NCBI RefSeq assembly: GCF_014174355.1
Contig: NZ_JABEQF010000009.1
Span: forward strand, 1-64,000
DNA length: 64,000 nt
Direction: 5' to 3'
Source of the DNA: Gluconacetobacter azotocaptans
GTDB lineage: Bacteria; Pseudomonadota; Alphaproteobacteria; Acetobacterales; Acetobacteraceae
Part shown: positions 9,181 to 17,610 of the stretch, piece after piece
How the letters are laid out: each line of letters opens with the position of its first letter
How positions within the stretch are numbered: the first letter of the stretch is position 1
Program-made: the position numbers and the translations under genes
The notes under the pieces: model-generated
Told to the model about the DNA's origin: nothing
Seen by the model: only the letters and a program-made list of their open reading frames with translations
The model's database searches: none

Positions 9181-10526
9181 ACACCGATACGGCCGTCATC
9201 GATCATTTCCTTGACGTGTTCAGCCGTTATATCGACAGCGGCTTCGGCCTGATCGCGGGCGACGTACATTTTATCGTCGCCGTGCTGATCGGCGTCGATG
9301 GCACATTGGCCGCGCTGGTCTGGGCGCTCGGCGAGGAGGACGTGCTGCAGGCCTTCGCCAAGAAGATCCTCTATGTCGGGCTCTTCGCGTTCTTTCTGAA
9401 CAACTGGAATCACCTCGCTGGTCTGGTGTTCAACAGTTTCGCGGCGCTCGGCCTCAAGGCCACCGGTTCGACACTGAGCTATGCGGATTTCCTGAAACCC
9501 GGCCTTCTCGCTCATGCCGGTGTGCAGGGCGCCGACGTGCTGCTGGCGCAGATCCAGCGACTGGCCGGATTTCCGAACGTCTTCTGGCACATCGGCGAGA
9601 TTCTCGTCATGACCCTGTCCTGGGTGGTGACGCTGATCGCGTTCTTCGTGCTGGCGATCATGCTGTTTCTCGCCATCATCGAATTCAAGCTCACCACGCT
9701 GAAGGGCTTCATTCTGGTGCCGTTCGCGCTGTGGCGTGGCACCGCCTTCATCGCGGAGCCGGTGCTGGGGCAGGTGGTCACCTCGGGCGTGCGCATCCTG
9801 ACCTATGCCGTGGTGACGGGCATCGGCACGCAGCTCTTCACCCAGATCCTGCCGACCGATCCGGCAACGGAATTGTCGATGCAGGATGCCATCACCATTC
9901 TGCTCGCCGCCATGACCATCGCGGGGCTGGCCTTTTCCGCCAATCGCATCGCCAGCGGAATCGTCTCCGGTGCGCCACAGCTTGGGCTGGGCGCTGCGGC
10001 CGCACCAGCCGGTGTGGCGGCCGGGACGGTCATGCTGGCAGCGACCGGGGCTGGCGCAGTGGCAGGGGCGGCCGTCTCCGGTGTCGGCGCGGCCGCCTCG
10101 CTCGCCGGCGGCGCCCGCATGGCCTACACGCTCGGCAGCGCCGCCGAAGGGGGATCAGTCGCCGGTGGTGTCGCCGGAATGGCCCGCGCGGCGGGCGGTG
10201 CCGCGAGCGGCGGTCTGCGCGGCATGGCCGAGGAAGCCGTCTCCGCGCTGAAGGAACGCTACGCTGCCGGTCAACGCGGCGCCTGGACCGCAACCGGCGG
10301 GGAACCGACGTCCGGCATGGGTGAGGACGCGGCCGGCGAGGGGTTGGGCTCGTCGGCATCCTCTCCATCGTCCCAATCGTCCGATGCGCCGCCGGGCAAA
10401 TCGCCGCCCGCCTGGGCCGAGCGGCTGCGTGGCCGCACCGTGCGCAATGCCGCCGGCCGCGTCGTTCGCGAAGGCGAGGGCGGTGGTGCCGGCATGAAGC
10501 CGAACCTCAAGGGAGATAAGCCATGA
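9177..10526 (+). CDS. trbL: TrbL, VirB6-like polytopic channel protein
   Basis: A 449-residue inner-membrane protein. Its first ~300 residues hold several hydrophobic segments (for example ~30-55, ~60-80, ~140-190 and ~235-255), then a Gly/Ala-rich stretch (~260-350) and a hydrophilic Ser/Gly-rich tail. This layout is that of TrbL/VirB6, which forms part of the inner-membrane path for DNA. Low-complexity tails are common in the family. It is coupled to trbJ and trbF by four-base overlaps. Confidence 0.9.
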   Translation: MNTDTAVIDHFLDVFSRYIDSGFGLIAGDVHFIVAVLIGVDGTLAALVWALGEEDVLQAFAKKILYVGLFAFFLNNWNHLAGLVFNSFAALGLKATGSTLSYADFLKPGLLAHAGVQGADVLLAQIQRLAGFPNVFWHIGEILVMTLSWVVTLIAFFVLAIMLFLAIIEFKLTTLKGFILVPFALWRGTAFIAEPVLGQVVTSGVRILTYAVVTGIGTQLFTQILPTDPATELSMQDAITILLAAMTIAGLAFSANRIASGIVSGAPQLGLGAAAAPAGVAAGTVMLAATGAGAVAGAAVSGVGAAASLAGGARMAYTLGSAAEGGSVAGGVAGMARAAGGAASGGLRGMAEEAVSALKERYAAGQRGAWTATGGEPTSGMGEDAAGEGLGSSASSPSSQSSDAPPGKSPPAWAERLRGRTVRNAAGRVVREGEGGGAGMKPNLKGDKP

Positions 10527-11221
10527 GATGGCGACGCAGCGCTGCGCGCTATGGCGACACGCCGGTGCCGGTCACCCCTTATCAACGTGCCGCCCAGCTC
10601 TGGGACGAACGCGTCGGCACGGCCCGCGTCCAGGCCGCTAACTGGCGCCTGATGGCCTTCGGCTGCCTGGCGCTGGCGGCGATCGCACTGGGCGACGACA
10701 TCCGTGCCCGCTCGCGCTCCAGCGTCACGCCGTTCGTGGTGGAAGTGGACCGGCTCGGTGCGGTGCAGGCGGTGGCACCCGCTGCCGCCGAGGTCACGCC
10801 GGGCGACCGGCAGATCGCCGCTGCGTTGGGGCGTTTCATCACCGAGCTGCGGTCGCTGTCGATCGACCCCGTGGTGGTGCGTCAGGCGTGGCTGGCCGCG
10901 TACGCCCAGATCACCAGCCACGCCAAGCCGGCGCTGGATGCGTTTGCGCAATCCTCCGATCCGTTCGGCTCGATTGGCAAGCGGGCGGTCACCGTCGAGG
11001 TGACCAGCGTGGTGCGGGCTTCCGACCGCTCCTTCCGGGTGGAATGGATCGAGCATCCGTTTCAGGACGGCGCGCCGCTGCCGACGCAGCGCTGGTCCGC
11101 CATCCTGACCATCGTCATCCAGACGCCGCATACCGAGGCGACGCTGCGGGCCAACCCGCTCGGCATCTATGTCGATGCGATTTCCTGGGCGCGCGAACTC
11201 AGCACCGGAGAAACCCCATGA
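10523..11221 (+). CDS. trbF: TrbF, VirB8-like assembly protein
   Basis: A 232-residue bitopic protein. A short cytoplasmic N-terminus with TPYQRAAQLWDERVG is followed by one membrane helix (~45-62) and a periplasmic NTF2-like VirB8 domain, in which FRVEWIEHPF and RWSAILTIVI are recognisable conserved stretches. TrbF nucleates assembly of the core complex. It is coupled to trbL and trbG by four-base overlaps. Confidence 0.92.
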   Translation: MRWRRSAARYGDTPVPVTPYQRAAQLWDERVGTARVQAANWRLMAFGCLALAAIALGDDIRARSRSSVTPFVVEVDRLGAVQAVAPAAAEVTPGDRQIAAALGRFITELRSLSIDPVVVRQAWLAAYAQITSHAKPALDAFAQSSDPFGSIGKRAVTVEVTSVVRASDRSFRVEWIEHPFQDGAPLPTQRWSAILTIVIQTPHTEATLRANPLGIYVDAISWARELSTGETP

Positions 11222-12201
11222 TCCGTGCAATCTTTCTGTCCGCCCTTGGCGCCCTGACCCTGTCCGCCTGCGCCGAACGGCCGCCGCGCATCACCTATGA
11301 CGATCCGCGCCCGGCGCACCTGCTGTCCGACCCGCCGAGGCCGGTGCAGGTGGTGACCGTGCCGGAGCTGCTGCCCTTGCCGGGGCAGTTGAAACCGCTG
11401 CCGCCGCGCGGACGCGTGGCCAGCGGACGCGACGCCCGGGACCCGGCCGAACGGGTGCGGGTGGCCAACGCCGCCGCCGCGGTCAATCCGACCCGGGCGG
11501 GCTACATCAATGCCATGCAGGTCTTTCCCTATGACGAGGGGGCGCTGTATCAGATCTATGCCGCACCGGTGCATGTCACTGACATCGCGCTGGAGCCGGG
11601 CGAAGCGTTGCGTTCGGTCGCCGCTGGCGACACTGTGCAGTGGAAGATCGGCGACACCAGAAGCGGGGCAGGGGCGTCGCAGCAGGCACATGTGCTGATC
11701 AAGCCGGTCTCGGCCGATCTGCCGATGAACAATCTCGTCATCCTCACCGACCGACGCACCTATCATCTGGAGGTGCATCCCACCGTCGCGACCTATATGG
11801 CCGCAGTGGCCTGGCGCTATCCGCAGGACCAGTTGTTAGCATTGCAGGTTCGCAACGAACAGGCGAGTGCGCAAGCCGACAGCGTCGCCGCCGAGGGCGT
11901 CGATCTGGCGGCGCTGCGCTTTCGTTACCGGATCGCGGGGGATAACCCACCCTGGCGGCCGGCACAGGTCTTCGATGACGGCGCCAAGGTCTATATCCAG
12001 TTCCCGGCCGGGATCGCCGAGGGCGAAATGCCCCCGCTGTTCGTGGTGGGCACGTCCGGGCAGCGGGGCGAACTGGTCAATTACCGCGTGCGCGGCACCA
12101 CCATGATCGTCGATCGGCTGTTCGCGATGGCGGAGCTGCGGCTGGGGCAGGGGGCGCAGCAGATGGTGACGATCCTTCGCACGGATGGCGTCCGTGGCTG
12201 A
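11218..12201 (+). CDS. trbG: TrbG, VirB9-like outer-membrane core lipoprotein
   Basis: A 327-residue protein with a lipoprotein signal ending in lipobox L15-S-A-C18, a proline-rich linker, and a VirB9/CagX beta-sandwich domain from ~85 onward (YPYDEGALYQ-like region, VTDIALEPGEAL, LVILTDRRTYHLEV). It should form the outer-membrane ring with TrbI. The start chosen is the ATG overlapping the trbF stop, which gives the complete lipobox; a longer frame that begins inside trbF is rejected. Its last 17 bases overlap the start of trbI. Confidence 0.93.
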   Translation: MIRAIFLSALGALTLSACAERPPRITYDDPRPAHLLSDPPRPVQVVTVPELLPLPGQLKPLPPRGRVASGRDARDPAERVRVANAAAAVNPTRAGYINAMQVFPYDEGALYQIYAAPVHVTDIALEPGEALRSVAAGDTVQWKIGDTRSGAGASQQAHVLIKPVSADLPMNNLVILTDRRTYHLEVHPTVATYMAAVAWRYPQDQLLALQVRNEQASAQADSVAAEGVDLAALRFRYRIAGDNPPWRPAQVFDDGAKVYIQFPAGIAEGEMPPLFVVGTSGQRGELVNYRVRGTTMIVDRLFAMAELRLGQGAQQMVTILRTDGVRG

Positions 12202-13375
12202 GGGCGAAAATCCCGACGGCCGGCACAATGTGCCTCCGCCGCCGCCGAAGGCCGATCCGGCGCAATTCGCCCTGCGCGCGATGCCGCGACGGGTGACGCG
12301 CCTGTCGCGCCGAGTGCTGGTGCTTGGCGTGGCGGCATTGGCGATCACCACCACGGGCGCGATATGGTGGGCGCTGACCATGCACGGGATCCAGGTCGCC
12401 GGTCCGGAACTCTACAACACCGACACCAAGCCGGGAGACGCGGTGACCGGCCTGCCGGCGGGCTATGCCGGGCTGACCCGACCGCCGCCGAAGCCCGCGT
12501 CGCAACCGGTCCTGCCGACATCGATAACTCCCCCGCCGCTGCCGGGCGTGCCGGTCCAGCCCGACGCGGCGGCACAGGAACAGGCGCGGCTGAAGGCGCA
12601 GGCGGCGGGGGCCGGGGTGTTCTTCAGCGTGGCGGCGCGGCGGGACGGTGCAGCTTCGCCAGCCGGCATTCCCGGAAATGGAGAACCGCATGACGGGGAG
12701 AGCGTCGAGCCCGCGCCCGGTAACCAGGATTGCAAGGAGGCGTTTCTTGCGGGGCGGCCCAATACCGCGGTCTATGCCAGCCAGACGCTGCAGACGCCGC
12801 GCTCGCCCTATGAAGTGCTGGCCGGCAGTGTGATCGCCGCTGCCATGGTGACGGGCCTGGATTCCGATCTGCCGGGCCAGGTGATCGCGCAAGTCACAGA
12901 GGATGTGCGTGACAGCGTCACCGGCAACACCCTGCTGATCCCGCAGGGGGCGCGGCTGCTGGGCAAATATGACAGCGCCGTCGTCTATGGCCAGCAGCGG
13001 ATCCTGCTGGTCTGGACCCGGCTGATCATGCCCGACGGCAGTTCGATCGTGCTCGACAACCAGCCGGCGGCGGACCCGCAGGGTTATGCCGGGCTGAAGG
13101 ACGGGGTCGATTTTCACACCTGGCGGCTGCTGCGCGGCGTCGCGCTGGCAACGCTGCTCAACGCCAGCGGTAGCATGGGCACCGCCGGCGCGGTGTCGGG
13201 TAGTGGCAATGTCGTCGTCGCCATGCGCCAGTCCGGCGACAATGCGGCCGAGCAGGCCGGATCGCAGATCGTGTCACGCGATCTGAGCGTCCAGCCGACC
13301 CTGACCGTGCGGCCGGGCTTTCCGGTGCGGGTGATCGTGACCAGGGATTTGATTCTCAAGCCGTACAGGAGATGA
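12185..13375 (+). CDS. trbI: TrbI, VirB10-like core complex protein
   Basis: A 396-residue protein with a basic cytoplasmic N-terminus, a single membrane helix (~44-62), a proline/alanine-rich periplasmic spacer (~98-140) and the C-terminal VirB10 beta-barrel domain (from ~190, with VIAAAMVTGLDSDLPG and LLIPQGARLLGKYD). It spans both membranes and senses ATPase activity. It begins within trbG and ends overlapping the small DUF2274 gene. It is complete, so the whole core complex (TrbF, TrbG, TrbI) is encoded. Confidence 0.93.
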   Translation: MASVAEGENPDGRHNVPPPPPKADPAQFALRAMPRRVTRLSRRVLVLGVAALAITTTGAIWWALTMHGIQVAGPELYNTDTKPGDAVTGLPAGYAGLTRPPPKPASQPVLPTSITPPPLPGVPVQPDAAAQEQARLKAQAAGAGVFFSVAARRDGAASPAGIPGNGEPHDGESVEPAPGNQDCKEAFLAGRPNTAVYASQTLQTPRSPYEVLAGSVIAAAMVTGLDSDLPGQVIAQVTEDVRDSVTGNTLLIPQGARLLGKYDSAVVYGQQRILLVWTRLIMPDGSSIVLDNQPAADPQGYAGLKDGVDFHTWRLLRGVALATLLNASGSMGTAGAVSGSGNVVVAMRQSGDNAAEQAGSQIVSRDLSVQPTLTVRPGFPVRVIVTRDLILKPYRR

Positions 13376-13593
13376 GCATGGCGAAGCTGCGTCTTGGGCC
13401 GCTGCCCGACGAGAAGCCGGTGACCCGGACGGTCCGTCTGCCCTCAGCGCTGGATGCGGAGCTGCGTGCCTACGCGGAGATCCATGCCGCGCAGTTCGGG
13501 GTGGTGAGCGTCGAGCGGCTGATCCCGGCGATGCTGGAGCGGTTCATCTGGGCAGATCGCGGGTTTCGGTCGGAGGTAAAAAAGAACAAGTAG
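13372..13593 (+). CDS. DUF2274 small protein of the trb operon
   Basis: A 73-residue protein that begins with a variable strand (KLRLGPLPDEKPVTRTVRLP) and continues as helices ending in a basic tail. It matches the DUF2274 proteins regularly encoded directly after trbI in alphaproteobacterial conjugation operons. The N-terminal half resembles a ribbon-helix-helix, so a DNA-binding role is possible but not shown. It is the last gene of the operon; the IS5-family element starts about 20 bases after its stop. Confidence 0.85.
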   Translation: MSMAKLRLGPLPDEKPVTRTVRLPSALDAELRAYAEIHAAQFGVVSVERLIPAMLERFIWADRGFRSEVKKNK

Positions 13594-13628
13594 AAGGGGA
13601 GATGACTGGCTAGGTCGTAGTAACGATT

Positions 13629-14123
13629 TTATCGGAGTATGATGGCAACGGCTGCGAGGATGACGAAGCCTCGATAGTTTGCGAGTAATTTGTCGTATCG
13701 GGTTGCGATGCGCCGGAAATGTTTGATCTTGTTGAAGAAGCGTTCGACGAGATTACGTTCTTTGTAGAGCGCCCGGTCGTAATCTCTTGGCATCTTGCGG
13801 TTCGATTTCGGCGGGATGACGGGTTCGGCTTCGATCTGGTCGATCGCGGCGCGCAGGTGATCGGCGTCATATCCCTTGTCGGCCATCACCGCGTCCGGCT
13901 CGAACCCTTCGATCAGGGCATGTGCCTGGGTGATGTCATTACGTTGTCCGGGGCTGAACAGCACACGCACCGGATTGCCCAGCGCGTCGGTGGCAACGTG
14001 GATTTTGGTGCTCAACCCGCCCCGAGATCGGCCCAGACCTTGGGCATCCACCCCCCTTTTGCGACGCGCGCCCCGGCAGCGTGCTGATGCGCGCGAACGA
14101 TCGTGCTGTCGATCATCAGCCAT
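13629..14123 (-). CDS. IS5-family transposase, second frame (orfB), reached by -1 frameshift
   Basis: Carries the C-terminal DDE catalytic region: QGLGRSRGGLSTKIH, the second Asp in VMADKGYDAD, and the Glu in YKERNLVERFFNKIKHFR. The ~23 residues upstream of QGLGRSRGG in this frame are not transposase-like. In the cell the protein should be made by slipping back one base on the A4G6 run at 14051-14060, giving one product from 14398 to 13629. Confidence 0.85.
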   Translation of the reverse strand: MADDRQHDRSRASARCRGARRKRGVDAQGLGRSRGGLSTKIHVATDALGNPVRVLFSPGQRNDITQAHALIEGFEPDAVMADKGYDADHLRAAIDQIEAEPVIPPKSNRKMPRDYDRALYKERNLVERFFNKIKHFRRIATRYDKLLANYRGFVILAAVAIILR

Positions 14124-14398
14124 TCCAGATCGGCTTCTTTCGTCAGGGCTTCAAGAAAGCCATCCAGCGCGCCACGCTCGATCCAACGGTAATAGCGCCT
14201 CTTTACAGTGTCGTAGCTGCCAAACCGCTCAGGAAGATCGCGCCAGCGTCCGCCGGAACGCGCCATCCAGAGCAGGGCGTCCACAAAACGGCGATTGTCG
14301 CAACGAGGGCCGCGCTGCCCAGCTCGGCCACCAGGGATCATATCGCGTAGCCGGTCCCACTGATCGTCACGAAGAGCGTCAATATCCTGTGCCATCAA
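14012..14398 (-). CDS. IS5-family transposase, first frame (orfA)
   Basis: A 128-codon frame holding the N-terminal DUF4096-like part (DALRDDQWDRLRDMIPGG) and the first catalytic Asp in MIDSTIVRAHQH. After VAKGG it runs off into a non-homologous tail. The homologous sequence continues in the -1 frame, so this frame alone is an incomplete transposase. The slippery run lies at 14051-14060, read on the minus strand as four A then six G. Confidence 0.85.
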   Translation of the reverse strand: MMAQDIDALRDDQWDRLRDMIPGGRAGQRGPRCDNRRFVDALLWMARSGGRWRDLPERFGSYDTVKRRYYRWIERGALDGFLEALTKEADLEWLMIDSTIVRAHQHAAGARVAKGGWMPKVWADLGAG

Positions 14399-14496
14399 GC
14401 CTGATCCTAAAAATCAGTCTTGAATCACATCCAACGCCACGGTGAGAATCCCTCATCCGCAGAAATCGTCACTACGACCTAGTGAATCACGCGTTC

Positions 14497-15411
14497 TTAT
14501 AAAAATTCTGATATTTTATTCTTCGTATCGTTGCTAACCTCTTCGAGAAAACGACGTAGGGCGGGATTGGCGTTTTCTGGAAGCCAGACGGCGGTGATGT
14601 CTACGGATGCACCTTTTCCTTCTAGCAGACGATACGATACTCCGTCCGATTGAAGATTAATGGCACTTGATTCCATCATGATCGTAATACCAAAACCTTT
14701 TTTTACAAGGAATGGTAAGGTCTCTCGGGATACGCGCATTTCGACCATTGTCAACGCGCAGGCGGCCTGGGCGGCTCGTTCTCGAAGAGAATCACTGATC
14801 CAGTTATCGCCAAAAGAACGTCGCACGAGGATTTTTTCTTTTGAAATTTCTGGCCATGAGACACGTTCTCGAAGCAGGAGCGGATGTGCGTGAGGTAGGA
14901 TCACGGCGAGATTTTCTTTCCAGATATGCTCGGTATTAAATGTCAAATCATCGACCGATCCCATGGCAAGTGCAACGTCAAGCATATGACGGCGTAGCCA
15001 AATTAATAATTGGGGAACGGATCCCTCATGGAAATTCAATTCTAATTCGGTGGAATCAGCAATTCGTGTGATCGCCCCATCTATCGGATCTGAGGTTGGG
15101 GGGGTAAAAAAACCTATATCGAGTCGTCCTCTTTTCCCGATTCTTCTTGCATTTATATCGTGGTGAAGCTGATCGATGTTTCGTCTTATAAAATCGGCTT
15201 GCCGAATTATAAGTTCTCCGGCTCCGGTCAATCGGATTCCATGTGTCCCGCGTTCGATCAGGTGGATTCTAAATTGTTCTTCAAGTCGCTGTACTAAGCG
15301 TGTCAGACTGGGTTGGCTAAGCCCAACTTGTTGCGCCGCTTGATGAAGATTCAGATTTTGACCTAAAGAGGCGAAGCGAAGCAAATCGTGGAGATGCTTT
15401 GCCAGTTTCAT
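14497..15411 (-). CDS. LysR-family transcriptional regulator
   Basis: A 304-residue regulator. The N-terminal winged helix-turn-helix (residues ~5-65) has the typical NLHQAAQQVGLSQPSLTRLVQRLEE helix pair, split here as AAQQVGLSQPSLTRLVQRLE. A periplasmic-binding-protein-like effector domain fills ~90-300. It is encoded just beyond the IS5 element, alone on the minus strand, with a 275-base gap upstream before the decarboxylase-like gene. Its target and effector are unknown. Its codons look more A+T-rich than those of the trb genes. Confidence 0.9.
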   Translation of the reverse strand: MKLAKHLHDLLRFASLGQNLNLHQAAQQVGLSQPSLTRLVQRLEEQFRIHLIERGTHGIRLTGAGELIIRQADFIRRNIDQLHHDINARRIGKRGRLDIGFFTPPTSDPIDGAITRIADSTELELNFHEGSVPQLLIWLRRHMLDVALAMGSVDDLTFNTEHIWKENLAVILPHAHPLLLRERVSWPEISKEKILVRRSFGDNWISDSLRERAAQAACALTMVEMRVSRETLPFLVKKGFGITIMMESSAINLQSDGVSYRLLEGKGASVDITAVWLPENANPALRRFLEEVSNDTKNKISEFL

Positions 15412-15686
15412 GTTGTTGGCGTAATTTTTTCTTCGAGGTTTGATGTTTGCTATCCTCTGCCTAGAGCCCCGAATGAACCCAATGGCGCATTCGCGTCATT
15501 CGATCGGTTGAGCGCAAACTGGTCCAAAGTGGCTAGTTTGCCGATCGGCATAAATTGCGTCGGTCAGCGGAATTATGCCGGATCGTAAGGACTATTGTGG
15601 ATGGTCACCTGTTCAAGGTGGCGAGGTGACTTTGGTCCGCAATTTTCTGGTGCGAGGCTTCGTATGTTCAAGTATTTCTAAGTAAT

Positions 15687-16088
15687 TTATGACATCTCTT
15701 GGTCTGGCGCCTCTTTACTATTGCACGTTACGTCTATCAGGGCACGCGCCGCAGTCCAGGCAGCGGGGAAACCGGCATAGGGTGCTGTCTGCACGATGGC
15801 TTCTTCGATCTCGGCCTGAGTCAGGCCGTTCGTGAGGCCGATGCGAAAATGGTTTTGCAATTCAGCTGTCTGGCGAAGAGCGACCAGAACGGCGATCGTC
15901 ACAAGGCTTCGTTGCTTGCGATCCAGCCCACCACGACTCCACACTTTGCCGAAGATGAACTCCAGCGACAGGCCGGCGATGACAGCCTCTGCGCCGATTC
16001 CGTGAGCCAGTTCCTGCATTTCTGCCGCTCTGGCCTTCCCCCTCAACTCGGCGTAGACGCGGGCGCCTTCCGCATGCTCCACTCTCAT
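15687..16088 (-). CDS. carboxymuconolactone decarboxylase family protein
   Basis: A 133-residue all-helical protein of the gamma-CMD type. It carries the family signature LDRKQRSLVTIAVLVAL followed by ELQNHFRIGLTNGLTQAEIEEAIVQTAPYAGFPAAW. It lacks the CxxC of the AhpD branch, so peroxidase activity is not expected. Its start codon overlaps the stop of the aldehyde dehydrogenase gene (ATGA), so the two are co-translated. The pair may degrade a cyclic or aromatic acid to an aldehyde and then an acid, but the substrate cannot be read from sequence. Confidence 0.85.
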   Translation of the reverse strand: MRVEHAEGARVYAELRGKARAAEMQELAHGIGAEAVIAGLSLEFIFGKVWSRGGLDRKQRSLVTIAVLVALRQTAELQNHFRIGLTNGLTQAEIEEAIVQTAPYAGFPAAWTAARALIDVTCNSKEAPDQEMS

Positions 16089-17509
16089 GCCGAAGCCGCG
16101 CCCAGGAGGGCCTTCGGCTCCAAATAGGCTTGGAGTCCAAAGACGCCGTACTCGCGGCCGATGCCCGACTGTTTGAACCCGCCGAACGGTACGGTGGGAT
16201 CGTGTGGTGCGCCGTTGATAACAATACGCCCTGCCTGGATCTGGCCGGCTACTGCCGTCGCCCGATCTAGGTCGGAGGAGATGACATAGGCCTGTAACCC
16301 ATAGCGCGTGTCGTTGGCGATTGAGATTGCTTCTGCCTCATTCTTATAGGTCAGGATGCACAGCACCGGTCCGAAAATTTCCTCCCTGGCGATTGTCATG
16401 TCATTGGTGACGTTGGCGAAGATTGTCGGCCTCACGAAGTAGCCGCCGAGGCCGTCGGGGTGCCCTTCGCCACCGGCGACGATGGTGGCGCCTTCCTCGA
16501 TGCCGAGCCGAATGTAGTGCTGGACCCGCTCGTACTGAGTCTGACTTACCATTGGCCCAATGGTCGTACCGGCGTCGCGCGGGTTGCCTGCTTTTATTTT
16601 TTCAAGGGCGATCTGCGTCTCCGCGAGCGCTTCATCAAGCCGCGAGGCAGGGACGAGGATACGGCTGCCGGCAATGCAGGCCTGGCCACTGTTCGCGAAG
16701 CCTGCCTCAAGCGCCAGCGGAATTGCCTTGGCGAAGTCGGCGTCGTCAAGGATCACCGTGGGCGATTTGCCGCCGAGTTCCAAGGTCACGCGCTTCAGGG
16801 TGTCGGCGGCGGCACACAAGATCGACTTCCCAACCGCGGTGGAGCCAGTGAATGAGATTTTTGATATGTCAGGATTTGCGGAGATTTCAGCGCCCACCAC
16901 GTCGCCTCGTCCATTGACGATATTGAACAGGCCGGCAGGCGCGCCTGCCTCATGCAATGCCTCAAGCACGACCTGCGTTTGAGCAGCGCTCATCTCGCTA
17001 GGCTTAATGACGGCAGTGCATCCAGCAGCCAGCGCATAGGCAAGCTTGTTGCAAATGAAGCCGGCATTGCTGTTCCAAGGCGTGATCAGCCCGCTCACGC
17101 CGACGGGCTCCATTATGAGTTCGGCGGTACCAATCCGTTGAGTCAGATCGAAACCTTCCAGGGTGCGCGCTGCATCCAGGAAGCTGCTTGACGCGTAAGC
17201 GGCCATCCAGGTCGATCGAGAGATCGGTGCGCCATACTCAAGAATAATCGCATCCAGCAGAGCGTCCTTCTTGGCCTCCATCGCGTCGTGAAGACGATGC
17301 AGAAGGGAAATCCGTTCCGCCTTCGTAGTTCGCGACCATTCCGGAAACGCGCGCTTCGCTGCTGCAATGGCGGCTCTCGTGTCATGCACATCTCCCAGCC
17401 TGACGTGGCCGAATACTTCTCCGGTTGTTGGGTTGTGCAAATCGAATAGCTCGGTTCCATGTGGCTCGATGAACTGGCCATCAATGTAGACGTGAGTAAT
17501 CTCTTGCAT
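16085..17509 (-). CDS. NAD(P)-dependent aldehyde dehydrogenase
   Basis: A 474-residue ALDH superfamily enzyme that oxidises an aldehyde to the acid with NAD(P)+. The general base Glu is in LELGGKSP (E244) and the nucleophile is C278 in NSGQACIAGSR. The cofactor loop FTGSTAVGK lies at 220-228 and the PWNSNAG motif near 144. The length is normal and no defects are seen. It is first in a two-gene operon with the CMD-like gene and divergent from a LysR gene across a 101-base intergenic region, the classic layout for LysR control. Confidence 0.93.
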   Translation of the reverse strand: MQEITHVYIDGQFIEPHGTELFDLHNPTTGEVFGHVRLGDVHDTRAAIAAAKRAFPEWSRTTKAERISLLHRLHDAMEAKKDALLDAIILEYGAPISRSTWMAAYASSSFLDAARTLEGFDLTQRIGTAELIMEPVGVSGLITPWNSNAGFICNKLAYALAAGCTAVIKPSEMSAAQTQVVLEALHEAGAPAGLFNIVNGRGDVVGAEISANPDISKISFTGSTAVGKSILCAAADTLKRVTLELGGKSPTVILDDADFAKAIPLALEAGFANSGQACIAGSRILVPASRLDEALAETQIALEKIKAGNPRDAGTTIGPMVSQTQYERVQHYIRLGIEEGATIVAGGEGHPDGLGGYFVRPTIFANVTNDMTIAREEIFGPVLCILTYKNEAEAISIANDTRYGLQAYVISSDLDRATAVAGQIQAGRIVINGAPHDPTVPFGGFKQSGIGREYGVFGLQAYLEPKALLGAASA

Positions 17510-17566
17510 CTCAATTTTTCCTGACGGGAGCGACTACGCAAGATATAGGGCTTACGAATGTTCATT

Positions 17567-17580
17567 ATAATCCGTATTAT
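17567..17580. promoter_or_regulatory. candidate LysR-type operator between aldehyde dehydrogenase and LysR genes
   Basis: A perfect inverted repeat ATAAT-CCGT-ATTAT in the 101-base divergent region, 30 bases before the LysR start. An A+T-rich dyad in this place is what LysR autoregulators bind, often as a T-N11-A box. The arms are only five bases, so chance is possible. Confidence 0.4.
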
Positions 17581-17610
17581 CGTTCATGAAGTGATGCAGG
17601 AATCTGGATA

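Larger units (their letters stand above)
13613..14479 (-). mobile_element. IS5-family (IS427-like) insertion sequence, apparently complete
   Basis: An 867-bp element. The left end begins GGTCGTAGTAACGA and the right end, read inward on the other strand, begins GGTCGTAGTGACGA: 14-bp inverted repeats with one mismatch. Each end is flanked by TA (13611-13612 and 14480-14481), consistent with the 2-bp target duplication of this group. It encodes a two-frame transposase joined by a -1 frameshift. The ends and both frames look intact, so it may be active. It sits directly after the trb operon. Confidence 0.9.
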
